Shown one piece after another: positions 42,452 to 51,476 of a stretch of DNA of 64,000 bases. Location: assembly GCA_035535055.1 (NCBI GenBank), contig DATLQT010000058.1, forward strand, positions 7,181-71,180, read 5' to 3'. This DNA is from UBA6019 sp035535055. GTDB lineage: Bacteria > Chloroflexota > Dormibacteria > Dormibacterales > Dormibacteraceae. The notes beneath the pieces are model-generated. The model saw only the letters and a list, made by a program, of their open reading frames with translations, made no database searches and was not told the DNA's origin. Each line of letters starts with the position of its first letter. Position 1 is the stretch's first letter. The position numbers and the translations under genes were made by a program.

Positions 42452-43466
42452 GGAAACCCTGAAGGACGAGGCCCGTCCGGTCCGCGCGCTGGAGCCGGAG
42501 CCCTCGCCCGGCGCGATCGCCAGCGAGCCGCGGCCCCCGCGCACCCTCGACGTGATCGGCGCCCGGAACTGGTTCTTCCTCGCCTCGCTGGTCATCATCA
42601 TCCCGGGCATCATCTCGATGGCGAGCCAGGGGTTCCTGCTCGGCATCGATTTCCAGGGCGGCACCGAGTTTCAGATCAGGTTCACCCAGAGCCCGTCGTT
42701 GGGGGCGGTGCAGACGGCGGTCACGGCCCAGGGCGTCAGCGGAGTCGTGCAGCAGACGGGAGCGGGCTCCTTCCTGATCCGCACCGGCGCCCTCGACCCG
42801 AGCCACCAGGCCCAGTTCGAGACCGCCCTGACCAACAAGCTGGGTCCTATCGACCAGGGCCACACGCAGGTCGCCGACGTCGGTCCGACGATCGCCGCCG
42901 AGATCGTCCAAAAGGCGATCATCGCCATCGTCAGCGCATCCGCCCTGATCCTTCTCTACCTGGCCTTCCGATTTCGCCGGGTGCAGGGAGGCTTCCGCTC
43001 CGGTGTCCAGTTCGGCGGCTCAGCGCTCCTCGCCCTGCTCCACGACGTCTTCCTGCTCACCGGCATCTTCTCGATCCTTGGCAAGGGGATTCCCTTCCTG
43101 GGCTGGCACGGCAACCAGCTGGGGCAGGTGGACAGCCTCTTCCTCACGGCGGTATTGACCGTGATCGGCTTCTCCGTCCACGACACCATCGTCATCTTCG
43201 ACCGGATCCGGGAGAACATGATCGTCGCGCAGCGGCTCAGCTTTGAGCAGGTGGTGAACCTCTCAATCATGCAGTCGGCGGCGCGGTCGATCATCACCAG
43301 CTTCACGGTGGTGCTGGTGCTCCTCTCGCTCTTCTTCTTCGGCGGTGACACCCTCCGGGGCTTCGTCCTCGCGCTGCTGATCGGCATCGTCTCGGGGACC
43401 TACAGCTCGATCTTCAACGCCTCGCCGCTGCTGGTCGTCTGGCGGAGGCTGCAGCCGGTCCGCTAG
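42432..43466 (+). CDS. secF: Protein translocase subunit SecF
   Basis: 344 residues: N-terminal acidic/proline-rich tail, first membrane helix, GIDFQGGTEFQIRF, then a C-terminal helical block with VIGFSVHDTIVIFDRIRENM. The start could be GTG 42432 or GTG 42441. Partner of SecD. Confidence 0.95.
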   Translation: MSLVQPEETLKDEARPVRALEPEPSPGAIASEPRPPRTLDVIGARNWFFLASLVIIIPGIISMASQGFLLGIDFQGGTEFQIRFTQSPSLGAVQTAVTAQGVSGVVQQTGAGSFLIRTGALDPSHQAQFETALTNKLGPIDQGHTQVADVGPTIAAEIVQKAIIAIVSASALILLYLAFRFRRVQGGFRSGVQFGGSALLALLHDVFLLTGIFSILGKGIPFLGWHGNQLGQVDSLFLTAVLTVIGFSVHDTIVIFDRIRENMIVAQRLSFEQVVNLSIMQSAARSIITSFTVVLVLLSLFFFGGDTLRGFVLALLIGIVSGTYSSIFNASPLLVVWRRLQPVR

Positions 43467-43487
43467 ACCTGAGCGCATAGCCACAAA

Positions 43488-43946
43488 ATGCCGTCCTGGC
43501 CCATAAATGAGATCCGCGAACTGCTCGAGCCGACCCTCGCGCACATGGGGTACGAGCTGTACTCGATCGAGCAGACCGGACAGGGCGGGCGCACGCTCCG
43601 GATCTCGATCGACAAGCCACTCGGGGTCTCGATCGCCGACTGCGAGCGGGTGAGCCAACTGGCCGGGCCGATTCTCGACCAATCCGAGCTACTGGACGGG
43701 AACTACATCCTCGAGGTGAGCTCGCCGGGCGCCGAGCGGCCGCTGCGCGAGCGCAGGGAGTACGAGCGCTTCACCGGCCGTAAGGTGAATGTCCGCTACC
43801 GCTATGGCGAGGGCAGCGAGGGAGTGGTCGAGGGCGTGCTTGCCGCCGTCGAGGATCGGGGGATCGCCGTCGACAACCCGAAGACCGGCCTGCTCGACAT
43901 CGGGTGGGACGACGTGCTCGCCGCTCGGCTCACGGTGAGCCTGTGA
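43488..43946 (+). CDS. rimP: Ribosome maturation factor RimP
   Basis: 152 residues. HMGYELYSIEQTGQGGRTLR, then CERVSQLAGPILDQSE, and YILEVSSPGAERPLRERREY are diagnostic. RimP assists late 30S assembly. It leads the nusA-infB operon and overlaps nusA as GTGA. CATAGCC just upstream is a weak -10 candidate. Confidence 0.94.
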   Translation: MPSWPINEIRELLEPTLAHMGYELYSIEQTGQGGRTLRISIDKPLGVSIADCERVSQLAGPILDQSELLDGNYILEVSSPGAERPLRERREYERFTGRKVNVRYRYGEGSEGVVEGVLAAVEDRGIAVDNPKTGLLDIGWDDVLAARLTVSL

Positions 43947-44929
43947 ATAGCGAGTTCGTGGCCGCGCTGGAGCAGCTCAACAGCGAGCTCGGCATTCCTC
44001 TGGAGGAACTGATCCGGACCGTCGAGCAGGCGCTCGCCGACGCCTACCGGCGGGCATTCGACCCGCCCGGCTACGTGACGGTCCACATCGACCCGGCGAC
44101 CGCCGCCATGCAGGTGACCAGTCGCACCTATGGGCCCGATGGGGAGGAGGTTCTCAACCCGCTGCCGACCGAGGACTTCGCCCGCATGGCCGCCCAGACC
44201 GCCAAGCAGGCGGTGACCCGGCACATCCGAAGCCTGGAGCGAGAGAAGGCCGTCACCGAGGCTGCCGAACACCGGGGGGAGTTGGCGACGGGAGTGATCG
44301 ACCGGGTGGAGAACGGCACCGTCCACCTCGACATGGGCGGCCGTGCCGAGGGCGTGATGCCGCCGGAAGAGCAGATCCCGGGTGAGGAGATGCGCCCTGG
44401 CAAGCCGCTAACGGTGGTCATCCTCGACACCCGAAGAGGCGCCCGCGATCCCCAGGTCCAGGTCTCCCGGGCCAGCCGGCTCTTCGTCAGGCGGCTGCTG
44501 GAGGCCGAGGTTCCGGAGATCAAGAATGGCGCCGTGGCGATCAAGGCGATCGCCCGCGAGCCGGGGCTCAGGAGCAAGGTCGCTGTCCACTCCGACGATC
44601 CCTCGGTCGACGCCGTCGGCGCCTGCGTCGGACCCAAGGGCGTCCGGCACCGGTCGCTGCTGGCAGAGCTCGGCCGCGAGCACATCGATTTCGTTCCCTG
44701 GTCCGACGACCCGGCCACCTTTGCGGCGGCCGCGGTCGGGCCGGCCAGCGTCGTCGACGTCGTCCTCGATCGCTCGACCAACACGGCCCTGCTCCACGTC
44801 CCTCCTGGCCAGCTCTCTCTCGCGATCGGCAAGGATGGCCAGAACGCCCGCCTCGCGGCCAAGCTAACGGGATGGCGGATAGACATCAAGCCCGCCTCGG
44901 AGCAAGCCGGTGCCGAAGACCCGACATGA
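43943..44929 (+). CDS. nusA: Transcription elongation/termination factor NusA
   Basis: 328 residues from GTG 43943. An N-terminal RNAP-binding domain (EELIRTVEQALADAYRRAF), S1 domain (GELATGVIDRVENGTVHLDM), and KH1/KH2 domains with CVGPKGVRHRSLLAELG and LAIGKDGQNARLAAKLTGW. It lacks the C-terminal acidic repeats of enterobacterial NusA, like Gram-positive forms. Overlaps ylxR by 20 bp. Confidence 0.96.
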   Translation: MNSEFVAALEQLNSELGIPLEELIRTVEQALADAYRRAFDPPGYVTVHIDPATAAMQVTSRTYGPDGEEVLNPLPTEDFARMAAQTAKQAVTRHIRSLEREKAVTEAAEHRGELATGVIDRVENGTVHLDMGGRAEGVMPPEEQIPGEEMRPGKPLTVVILDTRRGARDPQVQVSRASRLFVRRLLEAEVPEIKNGAVAIKAIAREPGLRSKVAVHSDDPSVDAVGACVGPKGVRHRSLLAELGREHIDFVPWSDDPATFAAAAVGPASVVDVVLDRSTNTALLHVPPGQLSLAIGKDGQNARLAAKLTGWRIDIKPASEQAGAEDPT

Positions 44930-45140
44930 ACCGGTCCGGACCTGCGTCGCCTGCCGGCAGGAGGCGGGAAAGACGGGCCTCGTCCGCTTCGTCCGCGACA
45001 GAGGGGGAACCATCGTGGAGGACCTCAGCGGCCGGGCGCCGGGCCGCGGCGCCTACCTCCACGACGATCCCGCCTGCCGGGAGCTGGCTCTCAGGCGGCG
45101 GAGCCTGGAGCGGGCGTTGAAAGCCCGGCCCGCGGCTTAG
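44910..45140 (+). CDS. YlxR (DUF448) RNA-binding protein
   Basis: 76 residues, GTG start. EPVRTCVACRQEAGKTGLVR and the GRAPGRGAYLHDDPAC segment are the YlxR signature. Always found between nusA and infB in Gram-positives. Proposed to bind RNA or act as a nucleoid-associated factor; not settled. Confidence 0.92.
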   Translation: MPKTRHEPVRTCVACRQEAGKTGLVRFVRDRGGTIVEDLSGRAPGRGAYLHDDPACRELALRRRSLERALKARPAA

Positions 45141-45205
45141 AAATCGTCGGAAAGGGGATAATCCGTAATTCGGGCCATGCGCCGACGGCCTGAGGTCCCA
45201 ACCAT

Positions 45206-47197
45206 ATGAGAGCGCACGAACTCGCACGCGAGCTGAACATCAGCCAAAAGGAGCTGGTGAACTTCCTCCAGCAGAGGAGGCTCACCCGCAACCCCTCGGC
45301 GCCGCTGACCCCGGCGGCCATCGAGGCGGCGAGGCATGCCCTCAGCAGCACGGCGGTCGCGACCAAGATCGCTCCGACCGGCGACAAGAAGATCAACCTG
45401 CCGCCCAACGTCTCGGTCAAGGACCTGAGCGACCAGCTCGGCGTGGGCGCGGTCGAGGTCATCAAGAAGCTGATGCAGAACGGGCTGATGGCGACCATCA
45501 ACCAGGTCATCGACTTCGACACCGCCTCCATCGTCGCCGACGAGTTCGGAGTCACCGTCGAGCCGATCGCCGCGGGCGAGACGGTGGCGGTCGAGCAGCA
45601 GGGAGGCGCCGGCGACGGCAAGGTCACCGTGACCAGCCGCGAGGAGTTCTTCAGCTCTCTCGGCCGGGAGGACGCGACCAAGCTCATCGAGAGGCCGCCG
45701 ATCGTCACCGTGCTCGGCCACGTCGACCACGGCAAGACCTCCATCCTCGACGCGATCCGGCAGACGCGGGTGGCCGCTGGCGAGGCGGGTGGGATCACCC
45801 AGCGGATCGGCGCCTATAAGATCCAGACCGCCGAAGGGAAGCCGATCGTATTCATCGACACCCCCGGCCACGAAGCGTTCACCGCCATGCGTGCCCGCGG
45901 CGCCCAGGTCACCGACGTGGTGGTGCTGGTGGTCGCCGCTGACGACGGCGTGATGCCGCAGACGATTGAGGCGATCCAGCACGCGCGCGCCGCCAAAGTC
46001 CCGATCATCGTCGCCATCAACAAGATCGACAAGGACAACGCCAATGTGGACCGGGTTCACGCTGAGCTGGCCGAGCAGGGCATCGTCACCACCCACTACG
46101 GCGGCGAGTTCGAGTGCGTCCACGTGTCGGCCCGCACCGGCGAGCACCTGGACGACCTCCTCACCACCATCGTGCTGACGACCGAGATCGAGGACCTGAA
46201 GGCCAATCCGGACCGGAATGCGATCGGGACCATCGTCGATGCCCACCTCGAGCGCGGCCGTGGTCCTGTCGCCACCGTGCTCGTCCAGTCGGGCACCCTC
46301 CGGGTCGGCGACTACTTCGTGGTCGGCCACATCTACGGTCGCGTCCGCGCCCTCGCCGACGACCGCGGCCAATCGGTCACGGAAGCTGGGCCGGCGACGC
46401 CGGTGGTCGTCTCGGGCCTCGAGGAGGTCGCCACTGCCGGCGACATCTTCCAGGTCGTCAACTCCGAGAAGTCCGCCAGGGGCATCGCTCTCGCCAAGCT
46501 GCAAGAGAAGCGGATGAACGAGGCCGCCGTCAGCTCCGCGCCCCGCCTCACCCTCGAGGAGCTCGCCCGGCGCGCCAAGGAGGGCGAGGTCAAAGAGCTC
46601 AACCTGGTCATCAAGGCCGACGCCCAGGGTTCGCTCGAGGCCCTCCGTGGAGCGCTCCAGAAGATCGAGGACCCGGTGGTCGCGATCAAGATCGTCGGCG
46701 AGGGGGTTGGCGCCGTCACTGACTCCGACGTGCTGCTGGCCAGCGTCTCCAGCGCCATCATCGTCTGCTTCAACTTGAAGTCGACCCCGGCCGCCGAAAG
46801 GGCCGCCGAGAAGGAGAAGGTCGAGGTCCGCTACTACGACGTCATCTACAAGCTGACCGAGGATGTCGAACGCGCCGCCAAGGGCCTTCGCGAGCCCACC
46901 TATCGCCAGGTCCACGAGGGCCAGGTCGAGGTGCTGATCCCGATCAAGATTCCGCGGATGGGCCTGATCGCCGGCTCCCGGGTCATCGACGGCAAGGTCA
47001 GCCGCGGCGGCTGGGTGAAGCTGACTCGCGGCGGCAACCAGATCTTCGAGGGCCGGATCACCTCCCTCAAGCACTTCAAAGAGGACGTCCGCGAGATGAC
47101 GGCCGGCCAGGAGTGCGGCATCGGGCTGGACGGTTTCGACACCTTCGAACCGGGCGACACCATGGAGACCTTCCGCCTAGAGCGCGAAGAAATCTAG
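45206..47197 (+). CDS. infB: Translation initiation factor IF-2
   Basis: 663 residues, a compact IF-2. N-terminus RAHELARELNISQKELVNFL is the first IF2-N module; a second IF2-N (VKDLSDQLGVGAVEVIKKLM) follows with little of the usual long charged linker. GTPase: G1 GHVDHGKTS, G3 DTPGHEAF, G4 INKIDKDN. Domains II, III and IV follow (KADAQGSLEALRGALQKIED). Delivers initiator tRNA to the 30S. A GATAAT at 45158-45163 could be an internal -10. Confidence 0.96.
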   Translation: MRAHELARELNISQKELVNFLQQRRLTRNPSAPLTPAAIEAARHALSSTAVATKIAPTGDKKINLPPNVSVKDLSDQLGVGAVEVIKKLMQNGLMATINQVIDFDTASIVADEFGVTVEPIAAGETVAVEQQGGAGDGKVTVTSREEFFSSLGREDATKLIERPPIVTVLGHVDHGKTSILDAIRQTRVAAGEAGGITQRIGAYKIQTAEGKPIVFIDTPGHEAFTAMRARGAQVTDVVVLVVAADDGVMPQTIEAIQHARAAKVPIIVAINKIDKDNANVDRVHAELAEQGIVTTHYGGEFECVHVSARTGEHLDDLLTTIVLTTEIEDLKANPDRNAIGTIVDAHLERGRGPVATVLVQSGTLRVGDYFVVGHIYGRVRALADDRGQSVTEAGPATPVVVSGLEEVATAGDIFQVVNSEKSARGIALAKLQEKRMNEAAVSSAPRLTLEELARRAKEGEVKELNLVIKADAQGSLEALRGALQKIEDPVVAIKIVGEGVGAVTDSDVLLASVSSAIIVCFNLKSTPAAERAAEKEKVEVRYYDVIYKLTEDVERAAKGLREPTYRQVHEGQVEVLIPIKIPRMGLIAGSRVIDGKVSRGGWVKLTRGGNQIFEGRITSLKHFKEDVREMTAGQECGIGLDGFDTFEPGDTMETFRLEREEI

Positions 47198-47203
47198 GGC
47201 TCC

Positions 47204-47566
47204 ATGGGCTACCGCCAGACCCAGGTGGCCGGGCAGGTCCGCCAGGAGCTCATGGAGATCATCCAGCACGAGCTCAAGGACCCGCGGATCGGGTTCGTAA
47301 GCATCACCGACGTGGCGATGTCCCCCGACTTCAGGTCCGCCCGGGTGATGGTCAGCGTGCTCGGCAGCCCCGAGGAGCAGCGGGCCACGCTGAAGGGACT
47401 GATCAGCGCCAAGGGTCTCATCCGCCACGATCTCGGGCGCCGGCTCAGCAATCTCAAGTTCGCCCCTGACATACACTTCGAGCTCGATCCCTCGATCGAG
47501 TACAGCGTCCACATCTCGAAGCGGCTACGTGAGATCCTGCCGCCCGACGAGGAGGCCAAGCCCTGA
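47204..47566 (+). CDS. rbfA: Ribosome-binding factor A
   Basis: 120 residues: RQTQVAGQVRQELMEIIQHE, LKDPRIGFVSITDVAMSPDF and LKFAPDIHFELDPSIEY. KH-like 30S maturation factor. ATG 6 bp after infB. Its TGA overlaps a CTG that probably starts the next gene. Confidence 0.95.
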   Translation: MGYRQTQVAGQVRQELMEIIQHELKDPRIGFVSITDVAMSPDFRSARVMVSVLGSPEEQRATLKGLISAKGLIRHDLGRRLSNLKFAPDIHFELDPSIEYSVHISKRLREILPPDEEAKP

Positions 47567-48558
47567 CCGCGGACGGCCTGAAGGAGCTCTATCACCAGGT
47601 GGGCGGCCTGCTCGACGGCCATGACCAGATCCTGGTCTTCGGCCACAAGGACGCCGACGGGGACACGCTCGGCTGCTCGCTGGCCTTCGCCGAGGCGGTT
47701 CGCGCGCTCGGCAAGCAAGCCTGGGTGATCATCCCGCCACCGGTCCCCCAGATGTACGACTGGCTCCCGGGTTACAACCAGATCGTCGACCGGCCTCCGC
47801 CGGGCGCCGACCCGCAGCTGGTCTTCTTCTTCGACGCGGGCAACATGGAGCGCTCGGGGACGTCCGTGCGCCACATCGCGAGCCACGCGACGATCGTCAA
47901 CGTCGACCACCACCTGACCAACGCGATGTTCGGAGATCTCAACGTGATCGACCCCGACGCGGCGGCGGTGGGGGAGATGGTGGTGGACATGCTCGACGCC
48001 TACGGCTACCCGATCACGCCGACGATCGCGACCAACCTCTACACGGCGATCATGACCGACACCGGCGGCTTCCGGCACGAGAACACGACCGCCCACGCGC
48101 TCGAGTACGCCGCCCGGCTCGCCCGCCTCGGCGCCAACCCGGGCGAGATCGCCGGCAACATCTACAAGTCGCGACCGCTGACCACGCTCAGGCTCGACGC
48201 GCTGAGCCTCGCCGAGATGAAGGTCGAGTGCAGCGGGAGGCTGATCTGGTCGGCGGTCACGCGGGCGATGCTCAAGGACGCCGACGCGGTGATGGCCGAA
48301 TCGGAGGGCATCATCGACAACCTCAACTCGATCGAGGGGCTGGAGCTCGCCATCCTTTTCAAGGAGGTGGGCGAGAGGATGACCAAGATCTCGGTCCGCA
48401 GCCGCGGCCGTGTCGACGCCGCCGCCCTCGCCGCGGAGTTCGGCGGCGGCGGGCATCTGCGGGCCGCCGGAGCCGAGATCTCCGAGCCGATGCCATCCGC
48501 CGTGAAGATGGTGTTGAAGGCGGCGAAGGCGGCGCTCGAGGGCGACACCCGCGATTAG
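47563..48558 (+). CDS. nrnA: Bifunctional oligoribonuclease/pAp phosphatase NrnA-like (DHH family)
   Basis: DHH-DHHA1 phosphoesterase: VFGHKDADGDTLGCSLA, FFFDAGNME, VNVDHHLTN (DHH) and C-terminal DHHA1 EFGGGGHLRAAGAE. It degrades nanoRNAs and pAp in Gram-positives. CTG 47563 overlaps the rbfA stop (CTGA) and supplies a full N-terminal helix TADGLKELYHQVGGLLDGHD (331 residues). The first ordinary start, GTG 47599, would shorten it to 319. TAG overlaps the inferred truB ATT. Confidence 0.92.
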   Translation: MTADGLKELYHQVGGLLDGHDQILVFGHKDADGDTLGCSLAFAEAVRALGKQAWVIIPPPVPQMYDWLPGYNQIVDRPPPGADPQLVFFFDAGNMERSGTSVRHIASHATIVNVDHHLTNAMFGDLNVIDPDAAAVGEMVVDMLDAYGYPITPTIATNLYTAIMTDTGGFRHENTTAHALEYAARLARLGANPGEIAGNIYKSRPLTTLRLDALSLAEMKVECSGRLIWSAVTRAMLKDADAVMAESEGIIDNLNSIEGLELAILFKEVGERMTKISVRSRGRVDAAALAAEFGGGGHLRAAGAEISEPMPSAVKMVLKAAKAALEGDTRD

Positions 48559-49435
48559 AGCCGGGGTCCTCAATCTCGACAAGCCGGCGGGTGAGACCTC
48601 CTTTGCGATGGTCCGCAGGCTCAGGTCTTTGACCGGAGCTCACAAGGTCGGACATGCCGGGACCCTCGACCCGCTGGCCACCGGCGTGCTGCCGATCCTC
48701 TTCGAATCCGCAACCCGCCTCGCCGACTTCGCCCACCTGCTGCCCAAGACCTACCTGGCGGAGATCCGATTCGGCGCGCGCACCAACACCGACGACGCCG
48801 AGGGGGCGCTGGAGCCGGTGGCTGATCCCTCGAGCCTCGACCGCGATGCGGTCGCCTCGGGGCTGGCGGGGTTCGTCGGGCGGATCGAGCAGCGGCCGCC
48901 CGCGTTCTCGGCCGTGAAGATCGACGGCCAGCGTTCGTACAAGCTGGCCCGCGCCGGCGAGGACGTGGCGCCCGAGGCCCGCGAGGTCGTGATCGAGTCG
49001 GCGCGGCTGCTCGACTTCGAGCCGGGTGGGCGAGCGGTCGCGCAGGTCGAGGTCGTGTGCGGGAGCGGCACCTACCTGCGCGCGCTCGCTCGCGACCTCG
49101 GCGAGAGGCTGGCGGTGGGCGGCTACCTCGGACGCCTGGTCCGCTCCGCTTACGGCCCGCTGTCGCTGGCGGGGGCCGTCTCCCTCTCGGAGCTGACCGA
49201 CGCGGCCGCAGTCGAGGAAAGGCTGCTGGCGCCGGAGTCCATCCTGCCCGAGATGGAGAGGGTCCGCCTGAGCCTCGACCAGGAGGCGCTGGTCCGCCAG
49301 GGCCGTGCCGTCCGCGTGTTCCCGGAGCCGGGAGAGGGGCCGCTGCGCGCCCACGCCGAGGATGGGCGCCTGGTCGCGCTCGGCCACGCGGACCCGCTGC
49401 GGCGCACCTTCGTCCCTGAAAAAGTACTGGTGTGA
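48554..49435 (+). CDS. truB: tRNA pseudouridine-55 synthase (ATT start inferred)
   Basis: Makes psi55 in the T-loop of tRNAs. The essential N-terminal block GVLNLDKPAGETSF, then KVGHAGTLDPLATGVLPI with the catalytic Asp, VKIDGQRSYKLAR and CGSGTYLRALARDLGE. The block begins before the first ordinary start (ATG 48608), and from the in-frame TGA at 48515 there is no ATG/GTG/TTG. ATT 48554, overlapping the nrnA stop as ATTAG with GAGGG about 12 nt upstream, gives MRAGVLNLDKPAG and 293 residues. C-terminal PUA-like region present. Confidence 0.93.
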   Translation: MRAGVLNLDKPAGETSFAMVRRLRSLTGAHKVGHAGTLDPLATGVLPILFESATRLADFAHLLPKTYLAEIRFGARTNTDDAEGALEPVADPSSLDRDAVASGLAGFVGRIEQRPPAFSAVKIDGQRSYKLARAGEDVAPEAREVVIESARLLDFEPGGRAVAQVEVVCGSGTYLRALARDLGERLAVGGYLGRLVRSAYGPLSLAGAVSLSELTDAAAVEERLLAPESILPEMERVRLSLDQEALVRQGRAVRVFPEPGEGPLRAHAEDGRLVALGHADPLRRTFVPEKVLV

Positions 49436-50334
49436 TAGTCCACCAGGGACTCTCCGAGAAGCCCATCGGCCGGGCGGTGCTGGCGGTGGGCAGCTTCGAC
49501 GGCGTGCACCTCGGCCACCAGCACCTGCTGAGGCGGCTCAAGGAGGAGGCCGGGCGGCAGGATTGCCGCTCGGTGGTGATCACCTTCGAACCCCACCCGC
49601 GCTGCGTCATCGAACCCGCCAAGTGTCCGAAATCGCTCACGACGATCGAGGAGAAGCTCGGCCTCCTGCATCAGGAGGGCGTCGACGACGGGGTGGTGAT
49701 GAAGTTCACGCCCCAGGTATCGCAGCTGTCGGCGGAGGAGTTCATGGCCTCGTTGTCGAAGGCGATGGAGGTCCGCGGGGTCGTCTGCGGTCCCGACTTC
49801 GCCTTCGGCCGCGGTCGCCAGGGCAACCCGGACTGGCTCCGGGAGCACGGCTTCCCCGTCGCGGTGGTCGATCCCTTCCTCTTCGAGGGTCGCGAGCTTC
49901 ATTCCTCCGAGATCCGCCGGCTTCTCGGCGAGGGCGAAGTGCCCGCCGCCAACCGCCTCCTGGGTCGCCCCTTCGTGCTCCGGGGCACCGTCGAGCACGG
50001 CGCCGAGGTGGGGAGGGGGCTCGGCTTCCCGACCGCCAACCTGGCCGTCCAGCTGAACAAGCTTGTGCCGGCGCCGGGCATCTACGCGGTGAGGGTCAAC
50101 AGCAACTTCGGCCGCCACCTGGGCGCGCTCAGCGCGGGCTACCGGCCCACCTTCGGCGGGGACCGGCTGACCATAGAGGTGTTCCTGCTCGATTTCGAAG
50201 GCGACCTCTACGGCGCCCAGCTGGAGGTCGCGTTCGCGGTCCGCCTCCGCGACGAGGAGCGATACGAGAGCGCCGAGGAGCTCGCAACCGCGATCGCCCG
50301 GGACGTCGCGGAGACCCGGAGGCTGCTCGGCTGA
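49432..50334 (+). CDS. ribF: Bifunctional riboflavin kinase/FAD synthetase
   Basis: 300 residues. N-terminal FMN adenylyltransferase: AVGSFDGVHLGHQHLLRRL and FEPHPRCVIEP; C-terminal riboflavin kinase: GRGLGFPTANLAVQ and GDRLTIEVFLLDFEGDLYG. GTG start overlaps the truB stop. In most bacteria rpsO follows; here six other genes intervene. Its product FAD is the cofactor of the next two enzymes. Confidence 0.96.
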   Translation: MIVHQGLSEKPIGRAVLAVGSFDGVHLGHQHLLRRLKEEAGRQDCRSVVITFEPHPRCVIEPAKCPKSLTTIEEKLGLLHQEGVDDGVVMKFTPQVSQLSAEEFMASLSKAMEVRGVVCGPDFAFGRGRQGNPDWLREHGFPVAVVDPFLFEGRELHSSEIRRLLGEGEVPAANRLLGRPFVLRGTVEHGAEVGRGLGFPTANLAVQLNKLVPAPGIYAVRVNSNFGRHLGALSAGYRPTFGGDRLTIEVFLLDFEGDLYGAQLEVAFAVRLRDEERYESAEELATAIARDVAETRRLLG

Positions 50335-51476
50335 TGGGTGCCGTCGTGGTCGTCGGTGGAGGCCTCGCCGGGGTTTGGGCGGCGATCACAGCCGCCCAGG
50401 AGGGCGCCAGCGTCACCCTGGTCAGCCGCGCGCCCGGCGCCACCGCCCTCTACGCCGGCGGCGTCGAGATCGCCCCGGACCTCGAGGCGGTCCTGGCCGG
50501 CGAGCCCTTCCATCCCTTCACTCGCCTCTATCGCGACCACCTGAAGCTGGCCGCCGACCTCGAGCACGTCTCCAGCTCGCTGGTGGCCGAGCTGGGCCGC
50601 GCCGGCCTGCCCCTCCAAGGCGACGTCAGGCACTCCGGTCGCTACCCGGACCTCCACGGGCAGGCCCGGCCGGCCCAACTGGTGCCGGCGACGGTGGCGC
50701 CCGGCGAGCTGGGGGGGCTGCGCGGGCGCACGCTGGCGGTCGCCGCTATCGAGGGGGTAGGCGACTACGACGCCGCCGCCACCGCCGAAGCGTTGGGTGA
50801 GCTGGGCGTGAAGGCGTCTCCGGCCCGCGCCGTGGTCAAGGACCTGCCTCGCGGAGGAGCCCTCGGCGACCTCTTCGGGCGCCCGGCGCCCGCGGTGCGC
50901 ACCGGCGCCGACCTTGTCGCCTTCCCGCCCGGCTTCGTGAAGCTGCCGCCCAACGGGTTCGAGCTGCTGGCGGCGATCCCGTCGCCGCACGGCTGGCGAC
51001 TGCAGAAGGCCCTTGAGGCGGTTCTGCGCCGGGCGCGGGTGGACGTCGTCGTCGCCGAGGTCACCGGCTTCCACCGTCGGGGGACGCGGCTCCTCGCAGC
51101 GCAGATCGAGGAGCGCGAGCTCACCGCCGATGCCTTCGTGCTCGCGACCGGGCGCTTCATCGGGGGCGGCTTGGTCAAGTCGCGCCTGGTGCGGGAGCCG
51201 CTCCTCGACCTCGCGGTGTACTACCAGGGTGAGCCGGTCGCGGCCGCCTATCCGCGGCTGCGACACCTCGAGTACCTGGACCCGTCGCCGGCCTTCAGGA
51301 CCGGCCTCCTGACCGATCCCGACCTGATGCCGGTCGGGGAGGATGGCAAGCGTGCCTTCAGCAATCTCTGGGCGGCCGGGTCGGTGCTTGGTGGCTACGA
51401 CTACGGCGGCGGTGGCTGCGGGTTCGGCGTGCCGCTCCTGACCGGCTGGCTGGCCGGCCGTCGGGCCGCGTCGTGA
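50334..51476 (+). CDS. GlpB-like FAD-dependent oxidoreductase
   Basis: 380 residues from ATG 50334. N-terminal dinucleotide fold VVVVGGGLAGVWAAITAA, then a GlpB-like arrangement with LYAGGVEIAPDLE, KLPPNGFELLAAIPSPHGWR, FVLATGRFIGGGL and C-terminal GSVLGGYDYGGGGCGFGVPL. GlpB is the subunit of anaerobic glycerol-3-phosphate dehydrogenase that channels electrons; here glpA and glpC are absent. With the next gene it may oxidise glycerol-3-phosphate to DHAP. Stop overlaps the next start (GTGA). Confidence 0.78.
   Translation: MGAVVVVGGGLAGVWAAITAAQEGASVTLVSRAPGATALYAGGVEIAPDLEAVLAGEPFHPFTRLYRDHLKLAADLEHVSSSLVAELGRAGLPLQGDVRHSGRYPDLHGQARPAQLVPATVAPGELGGLRGRTLAVAAIEGVGDYDAAATAEALGELGVKASPARAVVKDLPRGGALGDLFGRPAPAVRTGADLVAFPPGFVKLPPNGFELLAAIPSPHGWRLQKALEAVLRRARVDVVVAEVTGFHRRGTRLLAAQIEERELTADAFVLATGRFIGGGLVKSRLVREPLLDLAVYYQGEPVAAAYPRLRHLEYLDPSPAFRTGLLTDPDLMPVGEDGKRAFSNLWAAGSVLGGYDYGGGGCGFGVPLLTGWLAGRRAAS

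Noticed and set aside
45137..47074. A 645-codon minus-strand frame opposite infB
   Set aside because: Mirror of the IF-2 coding sequence; high GC leaves the complement without stops.
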